Assembly: GCA_017883025.1 (NCBI GenBank) | Contig: JADGOH010000036.1 | Span: 1 to 51,181 of the forward strand | Reading direction: 5' to 3' | Length of the DNA stretch: 51,181 nucleotides | Source of the DNA: Acidimicrobiales bacterium | GTDB taxonomy: Bacteria; Actinomycetota; Acidimicrobiia; Acidimicrobiales; RAAP-2 | Shown: piece by piece, positions 24,219 through 32,056 of the stretch | Layout: every line of letters begins with the position of its first letter | How positions within the stretch are numbered: position 1 is the first letter of the stretch | Program-made: the position numbers and the translations under genes | Notes under the pieces: model-generated | What the model was told of the DNA's origin: nothing | Databases searched by the model: none | What the model saw: the letters and a program-made list of their open reading frames with translations, nothing else

Positions 24219-25295
24219 ATGAGCAAGACCTACCGTGTCGTCGCCTGGAGCACCGGCAACGTCGGCCGTCACGCCATCGCCGGCATCGACGCCCGACCGG
24301 ACCTCGAGCTGGTCGGGGTCTGGGTGTCCAACCCGGACAAGGTCGGCAAGGACGCCGGCGAGCTGGCCGGCCTCGACCGCACCCTGGGCGTGGCCGCCAC
24401 CAACGACGTCGACGCCATCTTCGCCCTGAAGCCCGACGTGATCGTCCACACCGCCATGGCCGACAACCGGCTGTTCGAGGCGCTCGGCGACATGCAGCGG
24501 ATCCTGCGGGCCGGCATCAACGTGGTGTCGTCCGGGCCGGTCTTCCTGCAGTACCCCTGGGGCGTGGTCGACGACGGCATGATCACGCCGACCGTCGAGG
24601 CCGCCACCGAGGGGGGCGTCTCGATCTTCGTCAACGGCGTCGACCCCGGGTTCGCCAACGACGCGCTGCCGCTCGTGCTTTCGGGCGTGTGCGAGCAGAT
24701 CGACGAGGTCCGCGTCGCCGAGGTGCTCAACTACGCCACCTACAACCAGGGCATGGTGCTGTTCGACATCATGGGCTTCGGCCGTCCGATCGACGACGTC
24801 CCGATGATCCTGCAGCCCGGTGTCATGACCATGGCGTGGGGCAGCGTCGTCCGCCAGCTGGCGGCCGGTCTCGAGGTGGAGCTCGACGGCGACCTCGTCG
24901 AGTGGTACGAACGGGTGCCGGCCCCTGAGACGTTCGACGTCGACGCCGGGACGATCGAGGAGGGCACGGCGGCCGCCCTGCACTTCGAACTCCGCGGGAT
25001 GAAGGACGGCAAGGCCGTCATTGTGCTCGAGCACGTCACCCGGCTCCGGGACGACCTCGCCCCCGAGTGGCCCCAGCCCGCCGGCCAGGGCTGCTACCGG
25101 GTGATCCTCACCGGCGAACCGACCTACACCGTCGACATGCAGCTCATGGGCCGGGACGGCGACCACAACACCGGGGGGCTGAAGGCGACGGCCATGCGGC
25201 TGGTCAACGCCATTCCTGCCGTGGTCGAGGGCGCTCCGGGCCTGCTGACCGCGCTGGACCTGCCACCTGTCTACGGCAAGGGGCTGGTCGTCTGA
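24219..25295 (+). CDS. NAD(P)-dependent oxidoreductase, dihydrodipicolinate-reductase-like
   Basis: A 358-aa Rossmann-fold protein opening MSKTYRVVAWSTGNVGRHAI, with the DapB-type dinucleotide loop. The segment LELVGVWVSNPDKVGKDAGE is typical of the actinobacterial family annotated as dihydrodipicolinate reductase-like or 2,4-diaminopentanoate-dehydrogenase-like. These occur repeatedly in lipid and steroid gene clusters, with no assigned reaction. It is too long and divergent to be the lysine-pathway DapB. AAGGAG is 8 nt upstream of the ATG. It is probably co-transcribed with the SDR. Its 3' end overlaps the convergent TfoX gene by 25 bp. Confidence 0.82.
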   Translation: MSKTYRVVAWSTGNVGRHAIAGIDARPDLELVGVWVSNPDKVGKDAGELAGLDRTLGVAATNDVDAIFALKPDVIVHTAMADNRLFEALGDMQRILRAGINVVSSGPVFLQYPWGVVDDGMITPTVEAATEGGVSIFVNGVDPGFANDALPLVLSGVCEQIDEVRVAEVLNYATYNQGMVLFDIMGFGRPIDDVPMILQPGVMTMAWGSVVRQLAAGLEVELDGDLVEWYERVPAPETFDVDAGTIEEGTAAALHFELRGMKDGKAVIVLEHVTRLRDDLAPEWPQPAGQGCYRVILTGEPTYTVDMQLMGRDGDHNTGGLKATAMRLVNAIPAVVEGAPGLLTALDLPPVYGKGLVV

Positions 25296-25672
25296 ACCGG
25301 CACGCCTGAGCCGGCCGCGAGTTCGGCGGCCCGGGCCGTCCGCCAGGTGGCCGGGAGCGAGGCCGCGTAGGCGCTCCCCCGTTCGACCCAGGCCTCCAGC
25401 GCGTCGTCCTCGTCGAGTCCTTCGGCGTCGACGACAACGAAGCCGCCCATGACGCGTCCTGACATCTCCATCCGGCGGACGAACGGCAGGGAGAGGACCG
25501 CCGACTGGTCGTCCTTGCCCACCCGCACCAGCAGGTCGTCGCCCATGACCCCGCACGCCATGTTGCCGGCGACCATGTAGGCGATCCCGCCGAACATGTG
25601 CCGCTCGTCCACGTCGGGTGCCTCGCCGAGCACCGCGCGGACCCGTCCGGCCAGGGCCTCGTCGAACGCCAT
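25271..25672 (-). CDS. TfoX N-terminal domain protein
   Basis: A 133-aa protein with the TfoX-N pattern MFGGIAYMVAGNMACGVMGD and LLVRVGKDD, continuing to MSGRVMGGFVVVDAEGL. Proteins of this type are common in actinobacteria and have no clear link to competence there. The start at 25672 is set by a TACGCT hexamer 7 nt upstream; the ORF track starts 28 codons earlier. It is divergent from the ABC exporter and overlaps the DapB-like gene end by 25 bp. Confidence 0.85.
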   Translation of the reverse strand: MAFDEALAGRVRAVLGEAPDVDERHMFGGIAYMVAGNMACGVMGDDLLVRVGKDDQSAVLSLPFVRRMEMSGRVMGGFVVVDAEGLDEDDALEAWVERGSAYAASLPATWRTARAAELAAGSGVPVQTTSPLP

Positions 25673-25679
25673 GTCCCCG

Positions 25680-25685
25680 AGCGTA
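25680..25685 (-). promoter_or_regulatory. -10 element, leaderless start of TfoX-N gene
   Basis: On the minus strand TACGCT, then CGGGGAC (7 nt), then ATG at 25672. Confidence 0.55.
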
Positions 25686-25734
25686 CCCACCCCCGGGCGG
25701 CACAGGCCCGGATCGGACGGAGGACCCCGGTTGG

Positions 25735-25740
25735 TAGGGT
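25735..25740 (+). promoter_or_regulatory. -10 element placing a leaderless uORF before the ABC exporter
   Basis: TAGGGT followed by 7 nt (CCGGCCC) and an ATG at 25748. The spacing matches the other leaderless promoters in the window, so this ATG rather than the ABC gene's own ATG would sit at the mRNA 5' end. Confidence 0.5.
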
Positions 25741-25747
25741 CCGGCCC

Positions 25748-25777
25748 ATGCGCCACCCCTTCCGAGCCATCCCATGA
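25748..25777 (+). CDS. 9-codon leaderless uORF (candidate leader peptide)
   Basis: ATG at 25748 opens a 9-codon frame, MRHPFRAIP, ending in TGA at 25775-25777. That TGA overlaps the ABC exporter ATG (25774-25776) as ATGA. The ABC ATG has no Shine-Dalgarno sequence: the preceding bases are CCGAGCCATCCC. Translation of the exporter may therefore depend on ribosomes finishing the uORF and re-initiating. The peptide contains two Pro and two Arg, which might slow ribosomes. Too short for the ORF track. The geometry is directly visible; translation and regulatory function are inference. Confidence 0.45.
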   Translation: MRHPFRAIP

Positions 25778-27708
25778 GCATGCCTGGGCACGGCATGGGA
25801 GCGGGCGGCGGCGGGGGCCAGTTCGGGTCGGTCATGCGGTCCATGCGCCGGGACGACTCGGTCAAGGCCCAGCACGTGGTCAAGGGCACGGCGCGACGGA
25901 TGTTCACCTTTGCCCGCCCGTACCAGGCGATCCTCACGTGGTTCCTGGTGCTGGTCACCGTCGAGGCGTTCATCGGGATCGTCAACCCCCTCCTCTTCGG
26001 GTCGATCGTCAACAACCTGGCGAGCCATCACCCCAGCAAGAATCTGGTGATCACCCTGGCCCTGGTGGCCGCGGTCATCGCGGTGATCGACACGGGACTG
26101 TCGATCGGCATCCGCTACGTGTCGGCCTCGGTGGGCGAGGGTCTCATCTACGACATGCGGTCCCAGGTGTTCGAGCACATCCAGAAGATGCCCATCGCGT
26201 TCTTCACCCGCACCCAGACCGGTGCCCTCATCAGCCGGCTCAACAACGACGTCATCGGCGCCCAGCAGGCGTTCACGGACACACTGTCCTCGGTGGTGTC
26301 GAACCTGATCAGCGTCACCCTGGTGCTCATCGTCATGTTCGCCCTGTCGTGGCAGATCACGCTGATCAGCCTCGTCATCCTGCCGATCTTCGTGATCCCG
26401 GCCAAGCGGGTCGGGCGTCGGCTGTCGGTCATCACCCGTGAGTCGTACGGGATCAACGCCGAGATGAACAACACCATGAACGAGCGGTTCAACGTGTCCG
26501 GGGCCCTCCTGGTCAAGCTGTTCGGCCGGCCGGAGGAGGAGCGGGACGCGTTCACCTCGAAGGCCGGCCGGGTGCGCGACATCGGGGTGACCCAGGCCAT
26601 GTACGCCCGGTTCTTCATTGCCGCGCTGTCGTTGACCGCCGCCCTGGCCACTGCCGTCGTCTACGGATGGGGTGGCGTGCAGGCCATCGACGGGGCGCTG
26701 CGCGTCGGCACCGTCGTGGCGTTGGCCGCGTACCTCACCCGCCTCTACGGCCCGCTGACCGCACTGTCGAACGTCCAGATCGACGTGATGACCGCCCTGG
26801 TCTCGTTCGAGCGGGTCTTCGAGGTCCTGGACCTGCCCCCGATGATCGTCGACGTCGACGACGCCCGTCCGGTGCCACCGGGCCCGGCCACCATCGAGTT
26901 CGACCACGTCGACTTCCGGTACCCGACGGCGGAGGAGGTCTCCCTGGCCTCGCTCGAGTCGGTCGCAGTCCTCGACACCACGGTGTCGGCCCAGGTGCTG
27001 TTCGACGTCTCGTTCACCGTCGAGCCCGGCCAGATGGTGGCACTCGTCGGCCCGTCCGGGGCGGGCAAGACGACCATCAGCCAACTCCTCCCCCGCCTCT
27101 ACGACGTGCGGTCGGGCGCGATCTCCATCAACGGGCGCGACATCCGCCGGGCCACTCTGGCGTCGCTGACGGCCACCGTGGGCGTCGTCACCCAGGACGC
27201 CCATCTGTTCCACGACAGCATCCGCAACAACCTGCTCTACGCCCGCCCGGGTGCCACCCAGGACGAACTCGACGCCGCCCTCGCCGGGGCCCAGATCGCC
27301 ACAATGGTGGGCACGCTGCCTGACGGGCTCGACACCGTCGTCGGCGACCGCGGCTACCGCTTGTCCGGCGGCGAGAAGCAGCGCCTGGCCATCGCCCGGC
27401 TGCTGCTGAAGGCCCCGGAGATCGTGGTGCTCGACGAGGCCACGGCCCACCTCGACAGCGAGTCGGAGGCGGCCGTGCAGCTGGCACTGGCCACCGCGCT
27501 GCAGGGCCGCACGTCGCTGGTGATCGCCCACCGCCTGTCGACGGTGCGCGAGGCCGACCAGATCCTGGTCCTCGATCACGGCCGCATCGTCGAGCGCGGC
27601 CGGCACGAGGACCTGCTGGCCGCCGGCGGCCAGTACGCCGAGCTCTACCGCATCCAGTTCGAGGGTCAGGACACCGACGACCCGGACGACCCCGAGGAGG
27701 TGTCGTGA
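25774..27708 (+). CDS. ABC exporter, fused permease-ATPase
   Basis: A 644-aa half-transporter. After a Gly-rich leader (GMGAGGGGGQFG) come about six membrane segments (residues 55-340) of the type-IV exporter fold, with FFTRTQTGALISRLNNDV as a coupling helix region. The ATPase domain has Walker A GPSGAGKTT, Q-loop VTQDAHLFHDS, signature LSGGEKQRLAIARLLL, Walker B IVVLDEATAHLD and the H-loop VIAHRLSTV. It probably works as a homodimer exporting a lipid, peptide or drug; no partner half-transporter is present. Its start overlaps a leaderless uORF, and its stop overlaps the TrmO-like start (GTGA). Confidence 0.93.
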   Translation: MSMPGHGMGAGGGGGQFGSVMRSMRRDDSVKAQHVVKGTARRMFTFARPYQAILTWFLVLVTVEAFIGIVNPLLFGSIVNNLASHHPSKNLVITLALVAAVIAVIDTGLSIGIRYVSASVGEGLIYDMRSQVFEHIQKMPIAFFTRTQTGALISRLNNDVIGAQQAFTDTLSSVVSNLISVTLVLIVMFALSWQITLISLVILPIFVIPAKRVGRRLSVITRESYGINAEMNNTMNERFNVSGALLVKLFGRPEEERDAFTSKAGRVRDIGVTQAMYARFFIAALSLTAALATAVVYGWGGVQAIDGALRVGTVVALAAYLTRLYGPLTALSNVQIDVMTALVSFERVFEVLDLPPMIVDVDDARPVPPGPATIEFDHVDFRYPTAEEVSLASLESVAVLDTTVSAQVLFDVSFTVEPGQMVALVGPSGAGKTTISQLLPRLYDVRSGAISINGRDIRRATLASLTATVGVVTQDAHLFHDSIRNNLLYARPGATQDELDAALAGAQIATMVGTLPDGLDTVVGDRGYRLSGGEKQRLAIARLLLKAPEIVVLDEATAHLDSESEAAVQLALATALQGRTSLVIAHRLSTVREADQILVLDHGRIVERGRHEDLLAAGGQYAELYRIQFEGQDTDDPDDPEEVS

Positions 27709-28184
27709 CCAGTTCCCACGACGGACGGCTCGTCCTCCGGCCCATCGGCCGGGTGACCGGCGGGCGCGCCGATGCGGTCGACGACGACTGGGACGCCGTG
27801 GCCGCGACCATCGAGCTCGACCCCGACGTGCTCGAGGCCGGGGCGACCGACGGGCTGGCCGACTTCTCCCACGTCGAGGTGGTGTTCTGCTTCGACCGGG
27901 TGGACGAGGATGTCGTCTGCCGCGGCACCCGCCACCCTCGCGGACGGGCCGACTGGCCGTCGGTGGGCATCCTGGCCCAGCGGGCCAAGGACCGGCCCAA
28001 CCGCATCGGCGTGACCGTGTGCCGTCTGGCCGGGGTCCGTCCGTTCCGTATCGACGTCGTTGGGCTGGACGCCGTCAACGGGAGCCCGGTGCTCGACGTG
28101 AAGCCCTACCTGGCCGAGTTCGGCGCCCGGGGCGAGGTACGCCAGCCGACGTGGTCGACCGAGCTCATGGCCGGGTACTGGTAG
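27705..28184 (+). CDS. TrmO/TsaA-like tRNA methyltransferase
   Basis: A 159-aa protein with the TrmO (YaeB, UPF0066) motifs LRPIGRV, FSHVEVVFCFDRV, RGTRHPRGRADWPSVGILAQ (in part), RAKDRPNRIGVTVC and LDVKPYLAEF. Classical TrmO N6-methylates t6A37 of tRNA using SAM through a beta-barrel fold rather than a Rossmann fold. The protein lacks the longer C-terminal extension of E. coli TrmO, so the substrate could differ. Its GTG overlaps the ABC exporter stop (GTGA), so the two are translationally coupled. Confidence 0.85.
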   Translation: MTSSHDGRLVLRPIGRVTGGRADAVDDDWDAVAATIELDPDVLEAGATDGLADFSHVEVVFCFDRVDEDVVCRGTRHPRGRADWPSVGILAQRAKDRPNRIGVTVCRLAGVRPFRIDVVGLDAVNGSPVLDVKPYLAEFGARGEVRQPTWSTELMAGYW

Positions 28185-28204
28185 GCGTTCCGGAGGACCG
28201 GGGA

Positions 28205-28224
28205 GTGCGGCCGGGGGGCCGCAC
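28205..28224. terminator. hairpin terminator after the ABC/TrmO operon
   Basis: GTGCGGCC-GGGG-GGCCGCAC forms a perfect 8-bp stem with a 4-nt loop between two convergent genes. There is no T tract, as is common in actinobacteria. Confidence 0.65.
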
Positions 28225-28241
28225 GGGTCACACCGCCCGGA

Positions 28242-28451
28242 TCACTCGGGGGCGAGCGTCTTGCGGACGGCCTTGGCACTCGACATGAGGGCGTCCTTGC
28301 TGCACGCCGTCGAGACCCCGGCGATGGAGACCGCCATGCCGCGTACCGTGGCGTCGCCCGACGGCTGGTGGTCCGAGCCCGCCGACTCCACCAGCCCCAT
28401 CGCCTGCCTCTGCCGCCGGTTGCGCGAGGGCTGCTGGTCGGGTGCCGTCAT
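28242..28451 (-). CDS. small hypothetical protein
   Basis: A 69-aa protein, MTAPDQQPSRNRRQRQAMGL at the start, polar and Arg/Gln-rich, then a short Ala/Val/Ser region with one Cys (GVSTACSKDAL) and a basic tail. I do not recognise a family. Support for it being real: G or C at nearly every third codon position, and a TAGACT hexamer 8 nt before the ATG, in line with leaderless starts elsewhere in the window. The overlapping plus-strand ORF (28261-28509) lacks these features. Confidence 0.5.
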   Translation of the reverse strand: MTAPDQQPSRNRRQRQAMGLVESAGSDHQPSGDATVRGMAVSIAGVSTACSKDALMSSAKAVRKTLAPE

Positions 28452-28459
28452 GGAGCCGC

Positions 28460-28465
28460 AGTCTA
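28460..28465 (-). promoter_or_regulatory. -10 element, leaderless start of small hypothetical
   Basis: On the minus strand TAGACT, then GCGGCTCC (8 nt), then ATG at 28451. Confidence 0.4.
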
Positions 28466-28575
28466 GCTATCAGTCCGTACCGAAAGGGGGCACCCCCGCT
28501 CGCCGGTGACGAGCGGTACGCCCGGACGGCCCGTGCGGGGCCCGTCTGACCGCGCCGGGACGTCCGATCGGCCGG

Positions 28576-28581
28576 TAGCGT
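28576..28581 (+). promoter_or_regulatory. -10 element, leaderless start of MFS gene
   Basis: TAGCGT followed by 6 nt and GTG at 28588; no Shine-Dalgarno sequence. Confidence 0.5.
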
Positions 28582-28587
28582 TGGCAG

Positions 28588-29886
28588 GTGGCCAAGCTCT
28601 TCGCCGACGTCTCGCCACTGCGCAACTCACGGAACTTCCGGCGCCTGTGGACCGGCCAGACCGTCTCGGGCATCGGCAGCCAGCTCACCCTGGTGGCCGT
28701 GGCCTTCCAGGCCTTCGACCTCACCCATTCGACGCTCGTGGTGGGCATGATCGGCTTCGCTCAGCTGCTGCCGCTGCTGGCCGGCGCGCTGTGGGGCGGC
28801 ACCCTGGCCGATGCCTGGGACCGGAAGCGGGTCCTGACGCTGACCCAGGTGGCCATGGCCACGGCGGTCGCCGGCCTGGCCGTCAACGCCGCCCTCGACA
28901 AGCCCCAGGTCTGGGTGCTGTTCGTCTGCACCGCAGCCTCGGCCGGATTCCAGGGGATGGACTGGCCCGCCCGCCGGGCGGCGTTGCCCATGCTGGTTTC
29001 CGACCGCGACGTCAGGGCGGCGGTGGCACTGCAGACGACCACCATGGCACTGGCCATGGTGGTCGGGCCGGCCCTCGGCGGGCTCCTCATCGCCGGCCTC
29101 GGGCTGAGCACCGTCTACCTGCTCGACGTCGCCTCATTCGGCGTGTCGCTCACGGCCATCCTGCTCCTCCCCCGTCTCGTGCCCGCAGGTGGCGGCACCC
29201 CGATGGGCTTCCGGTCGATGACCGAGGGGTTCCGCCACCTGAGAGGCGAGCGCCTGCTGTCGGCCACCTACTGGATCGATCTCAACGCCATGATCTTCGG
29301 CATGCCCCGGGCGGTGTTTCCGGCACTCGCCATCCACCTCTACGGCGGCGGGGCCGGAGTCGTCGGCCTGCTCTACGCGGCCCCGGGCGCCGGGGCGCTC
29401 CTGGGCTCGCTGGTCACCGGGTGGTGCGGCCGGATCCGCCACGAAGGGCGGGCCATCGCTGCGTGCGTCGTGGTCTGGGGAGCCGCCATCGCCGCCTTCG
29501 GCGTGGTGCCCGTCCTGTGGATCGGCCTGGCGCTGCTGGCGCTGGCCGGGGCGGCCGACATCTTCTCGGCGGTGTTCCGTCAGAACGTGCAGCAGCGGAC
29601 GGTACCCGACCACCTCCAGGGCCGGCTGTCGGGCACGTTCTTCGCCGTCGTGGCCGGCGGGCCGCGCCTGGGCGACGCCGAGACGGGACTGGCCGCCGCC
29701 ATCGGCGGCCCCGAGTTCGCCGTGTGGTCGGGTGGACTCGCCTGCGTGGTCGGGGTCGGCGTGCTGCTGTGGCGGGTGCCCGAACTGTGGCAGGACGCCG
29801 GTGGCGGGCGGCCGCTGTCGGCCGAGTCCGAGCAGGAGGCGATCGCCGAGGTCGTCACCGAGCTGGGCGAGGGCGAGCCGCTCTGA
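28588..29886 (+). CDS. MFS exporter (EntS-like, MFS_3)
   Basis: A 432-aa major-facilitator protein with about 12 membrane segments. It opens MAKLFADVSPLRNSRNFRRL, the usual cytoplasmic lead-in of EntS-like exporters (LxxNxxFRRLWxGQ). The loop GGTLADAWDRKRVLTLTQ is the MFS A-motif between TM2 and TM3. TVPDHLQGRLSGTFFAVVAG resembles the matching motif in the second half. EntS relatives export siderophores or drugs; an iron permease lies 1 kb away, but they are on opposite strands and no siderophore synthesis genes are seen. GTG start placed by the leaderless promoter. Confidence 0.88.
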   Translation: MAKLFADVSPLRNSRNFRRLWTGQTVSGIGSQLTLVAVAFQAFDLTHSTLVVGMIGFAQLLPLLAGALWGGTLADAWDRKRVLTLTQVAMATAVAGLAVNAALDKPQVWVLFVCTAASAGFQGMDWPARRAALPMLVSDRDVRAAVALQTTTMALAMVVGPALGGLLIAGLGLSTVYLLDVASFGVSLTAILLLPRLVPAGGGTPMGFRSMTEGFRHLRGERLLSATYWIDLNAMIFGMPRAVFPALAIHLYGGGAGVVGLLYAAPGAGALLGSLVTGWCGRIRHEGRAIAACVVVWGAAIAAFGVVPVLWIGLALLALAGAADIFSAVFRQNVQQRTVPDHLQGRLSGTFFAVVAGGPRLGDAETGLAAAIGGPEFAVWSGGLACVVGVGVLLWRVPELWQDAGGGRPLSAESEQEAIAEVVTELGEGEPL

Positions 29887-29895
29887 TCCCGGCCG

Positions 29896-30786
29896 TCAGC
29901 GGGCGGCGGCCTGTTCGACCAGCTGCTCGCTGACCTCCCACAACTGTGCGGCCGCCGCTCCGTCGCGGGCGTTGGCCGACGGCGCCTTCTCCTTGCACTT
30001 GGCGAAGTACTTGCCGGTCACGCCCGCCACGTCGGGGGACGAGCACAGGTAGACCGAGGTGCGGGCGCCCTGCTCCGGGGTGAGGCTGAGGGGGGCGTAG
30101 AGCTTGACGCCCCACGCCAGGAATCCGGTGGTGTCGCCGTCGCGGGCGTAGCCCGTGGCCACCGACCCGGGGTGCAGCGAATTGGCGGTCACGCCGGTGC
30201 CCGCCAGGCGTGCGGCCAGCTCGGTGGTGAAGAGGATGTTGGCGAGCTTGGAGCGCCCGTAGACCTCCATCTGCCTGTAGGAGCGCTCGGCCATCAGGTC
30301 GTCGAAGACCATGCCCCGGCGGGCGAAGTTGTGGGCGGTCGAGGCCACGTTGACGATGCGCGACGGCGCCGAGTCGATCAGGCGCGGGCGCAGCAGGTCG
30401 GTCAGCAGGAAGGGGCCGAGGTGGTTGATGGCGAACGTCGCCTCGTACCCGTCGGCGCTCAGCGTGCGCTCGGTCAGGATGAGCCCGGCGTTGTTGAGGA
30501 GGACGTCGATGCGGGGACAGCGCTCGAGGAGGTCGGCCGCCCCGGCCCGCACCGACGACAGGTCCGCCAGGTCGAACACGGACAGCTCCACGTCCGACGA
30601 GCCGCTGGCGGACCGGATGTCGGCCACGGCAGCGGTGCCCCGCTCCTCGCTGCGAGCGGTGATGACCACCCGTGCGCCGGCTCGGGCGAGCTCGACCGCG
30701 GCGGCCTTGCCGATGCCGGAGTTCCCGCCGGTGACGATCACGGTGGTGCCGTCCATCGACGGGACGGGCGGTGCGGAGCGGCTCAT
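29896..30786 (-). CDS. SDR, retinol-dehydrogenase-like
   Basis: A 296-aa SDR. Cofactor motif VIVTGGNSGIGKAAAVELA, LLNNAGLI, catalytic NVASTAHNF (Ser) and Y-x3-K in VYGRSKLANILF. The long C-terminal half with SLHPGSVATGYAR and YLCSSPDVAGVTGKYFAKCK is typical of the retinol-dehydrogenase/WW-domain oxidoreductase-like group, which in bacteria acts on unknown alcohols or carbonyls. The start at 30786 has AGGAA upstream; the ORF track starts 9 codons earlier. It is convergent with the MFS gene (9 bp). Confidence 0.87.
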   Translation of the reverse strand: MSRSAPPVPSMDGTTVIVTGGNSGIGKAAAVELARAGARVVITARSEERGTAAVADIRSASGSSDVELSVFDLADLSSVRAGAADLLERCPRIDVLLNNAGLILTERTLSADGYEATFAINHLGPFLLTDLLRPRLIDSAPSRIVNVASTAHNFARRGMVFDDLMAERSYRQMEVYGRSKLANILFTTELAARLAGTGVTANSLHPGSVATGYARDGDTTGFLAWGVKLYAPLSLTPEQGARTSVYLCSSPDVAGVTGKYFAKCKEKAPSANARDGAAAAQLWEVSEQLVEQAAAR

Positions 30787-30877
30787 GGGGGGTTCCTGAC
30801 GGTCGGACGGCACCCCGGGGCCGGGGCACCGCGAAGGATCGTATTGCCTCCTCCGGACGGTCGCCGGGGACGGCGGG

Positions 30878-31918
30878 TCAGGCGCCGGACGTCCCTCCGG
30901 TCAGCGTGGGTGCGGCCGGTGCCGCGTCCGGATCCGGTGCCCCCGGCTTCTGGACGTCCCGGGCGGAGGTGGTCCCGGCCGACTCCGTCACCACGTCAGG
31001 CATCACGTCGTCGGTGACGTCGACGTACACCTCGGCCGTCCCCTCGTCCACCGTCACCTCGGCAACGGCCACCTGGGCGGTGGCGGACTTCGCCCGCCGG
31101 CCCTTCGCGATGAATGCGGTGGTGGCGACCGTCAGGTACGTCACCCACACCACGGCCTGGAGCACCGTCGGGTGGTCGGCGTATCCGAGGAGGCTGTGGA
31201 AGACGTCGCCGATGTTGCTCGACTCGTTCAGGTACCGGCTGGTGTCCCACAGTGGCTGCTCGAGGAACGGCAGCCAGCCCAGCTCCTGCATGCCCTGGAC
31301 GGCGTCGGCCAGCAGGCCCGCCGCGAACACCATGAGCACCACGCCGATGACCCGGAAGAACAGGCCGAGGTTGAGGCGCCTGCCCAGGCGGAAGATCACG
31401 TACGCGATGGCCAGCGCCACGGCCAGTCCGAGGATGCCGCCGACCAGCAGCCCGCGGCTCCCCACCGGGGTGCCGGCCTGGTTGGTGGAGGCGAACACGA
31501 TCGCCAGGGTGAAGACCATGGTCTCCAGGCCCTCGCGACCCACGGCCTGGAAGGCGAGGAGGCGCAGGCCCCAGCGCGCACCGCCTTCCATGGCGGCGTC
31601 CGACCGGGCCGTGAGCTCGGACTTCATGGTCCGGCTGTGGGCCTGCATCCAGAACGTCATGTAGGTCAGGACGACCGCGGCCAGGAGGTAGGTGACGACC
31701 TCGAAGATCGTCTGCGCCCGGGAGCCGGCGTAGTGGTCGATCAGCAGGTAGGCGGCGATACCGCCCGCCAGGATCAGGACGAAGGCGGCGGCCACGCCCC
31801 AGAACACGTCCCGGAAGTAGCGCCGTTGGCCCACCTGGTCCAGGTATGACAGCAGGATCGCCACGATCATGCTGGCCTCCACGCCCTCGCGCAGGAAGAT
31901 CACGAAGGTCGGGATCAT
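30878..31918 (-). CDS. FTR1-family high-affinity iron permease
   Basis: A 346-aa membrane protein with seven predicted segments and both iron-ligand motifs of FTR1/EfeU: REGVEASMIV (about residue 10) and REGLETMVF (about residue 129). The C-terminal 70 residues form an acidic, soluble tail. EfeU-type permeases move ferric iron after oxidation by partner proteins (EfeO, EfeB), neither of which is in the window. A 16-bp palindrome resembling a metal-regulator site sits 36-51 bp upstream, so expression is probably iron-repressed. Confidence 0.91.
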   Translation of the reverse strand: MIPTFVIFLREGVEASMIVAILLSYLDQVGQRRYFRDVFWGVAAAFVLILAGGIAAYLLIDHYAGSRAQTIFEVVTYLLAAVVLTYMTFWMQAHSRTMKSELTARSDAAMEGGARWGLRLLAFQAVGREGLETMVFTLAIVFASTNQAGTPVGSRGLLVGGILGLAVALAIAYVIFRLGRRLNLGLFFRVIGVVLMVFAAGLLADAVQGMQELGWLPFLEQPLWDTSRYLNESSNIGDVFHSLLGYADHPTVLQAVVWVTYLTVATTAFIAKGRRAKSATAQVAVAEVTVDEGTAEVYVDVTDDVMPDVVTESAGTTSARDVQKPGAPDPDAAPAAPTLTGGTSGA

Positions 31919-31953
31919 GGCCGGAGTGGAGTCAGGGCGGACATAGGTGGACT

Positions 31954-31969
31954 CTTAGGTTTACCTAAG
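31954..31969 (-). promoter_or_regulatory. DtxR/IdeR-like metal-regulator palindrome
   Basis: CTTAGGT-TT-ACCTAAG is a perfect 16-bp palindrome upstream of the iron permease. TTAGGT and ACCTAA are the half-sites of the 19-bp DtxR/IdeR iron box (TTAGGTTAGGCTAACCTAA), but here they are separated by 2 bp instead of 7. Confidence 0.65.
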
Positions 31970-32001
31970 TTATGCCGGAAGTCAACCCCGGAACGGACGC
32001 G

Positions 32002-32033
32002 CACGGGGCGCCGGGTGGACCCGGCGCCCCGTG
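32002..32033 (-). terminator. strong hairpin terminator after nitrobindin-like gene
   Basis: CACGGGGCGCCGGG-TGGA-CCCGGCGCCCCGTG is a perfect 14-bp stem with a 4-nt loop, just beyond the stop of the minus-strand gene at 32057. No clear T tract. Confidence 0.75.
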
Positions 32034-32056
32034 ACGACAGCAGTGGTGCGGCGGTG

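Noticed and set aside
24219-25295. dapB of lysine biosynthesis
   Set aside because: Too long (358 aa) and without the DapB catalytic signature; only the N-terminal Rossmann part resembles it.
25204-27606. 800-aa minus-strand ORF opposite the ABC exporter
   Set aside because: No domain, biased composition, fully antisense to an unambiguous ABC transporter.
31954-31972. Classical 19-bp IdeR/DtxR box
   Set aside because: Half-sites are right, but the spacing is 2 bp rather than 7, so only a related site is claimed.
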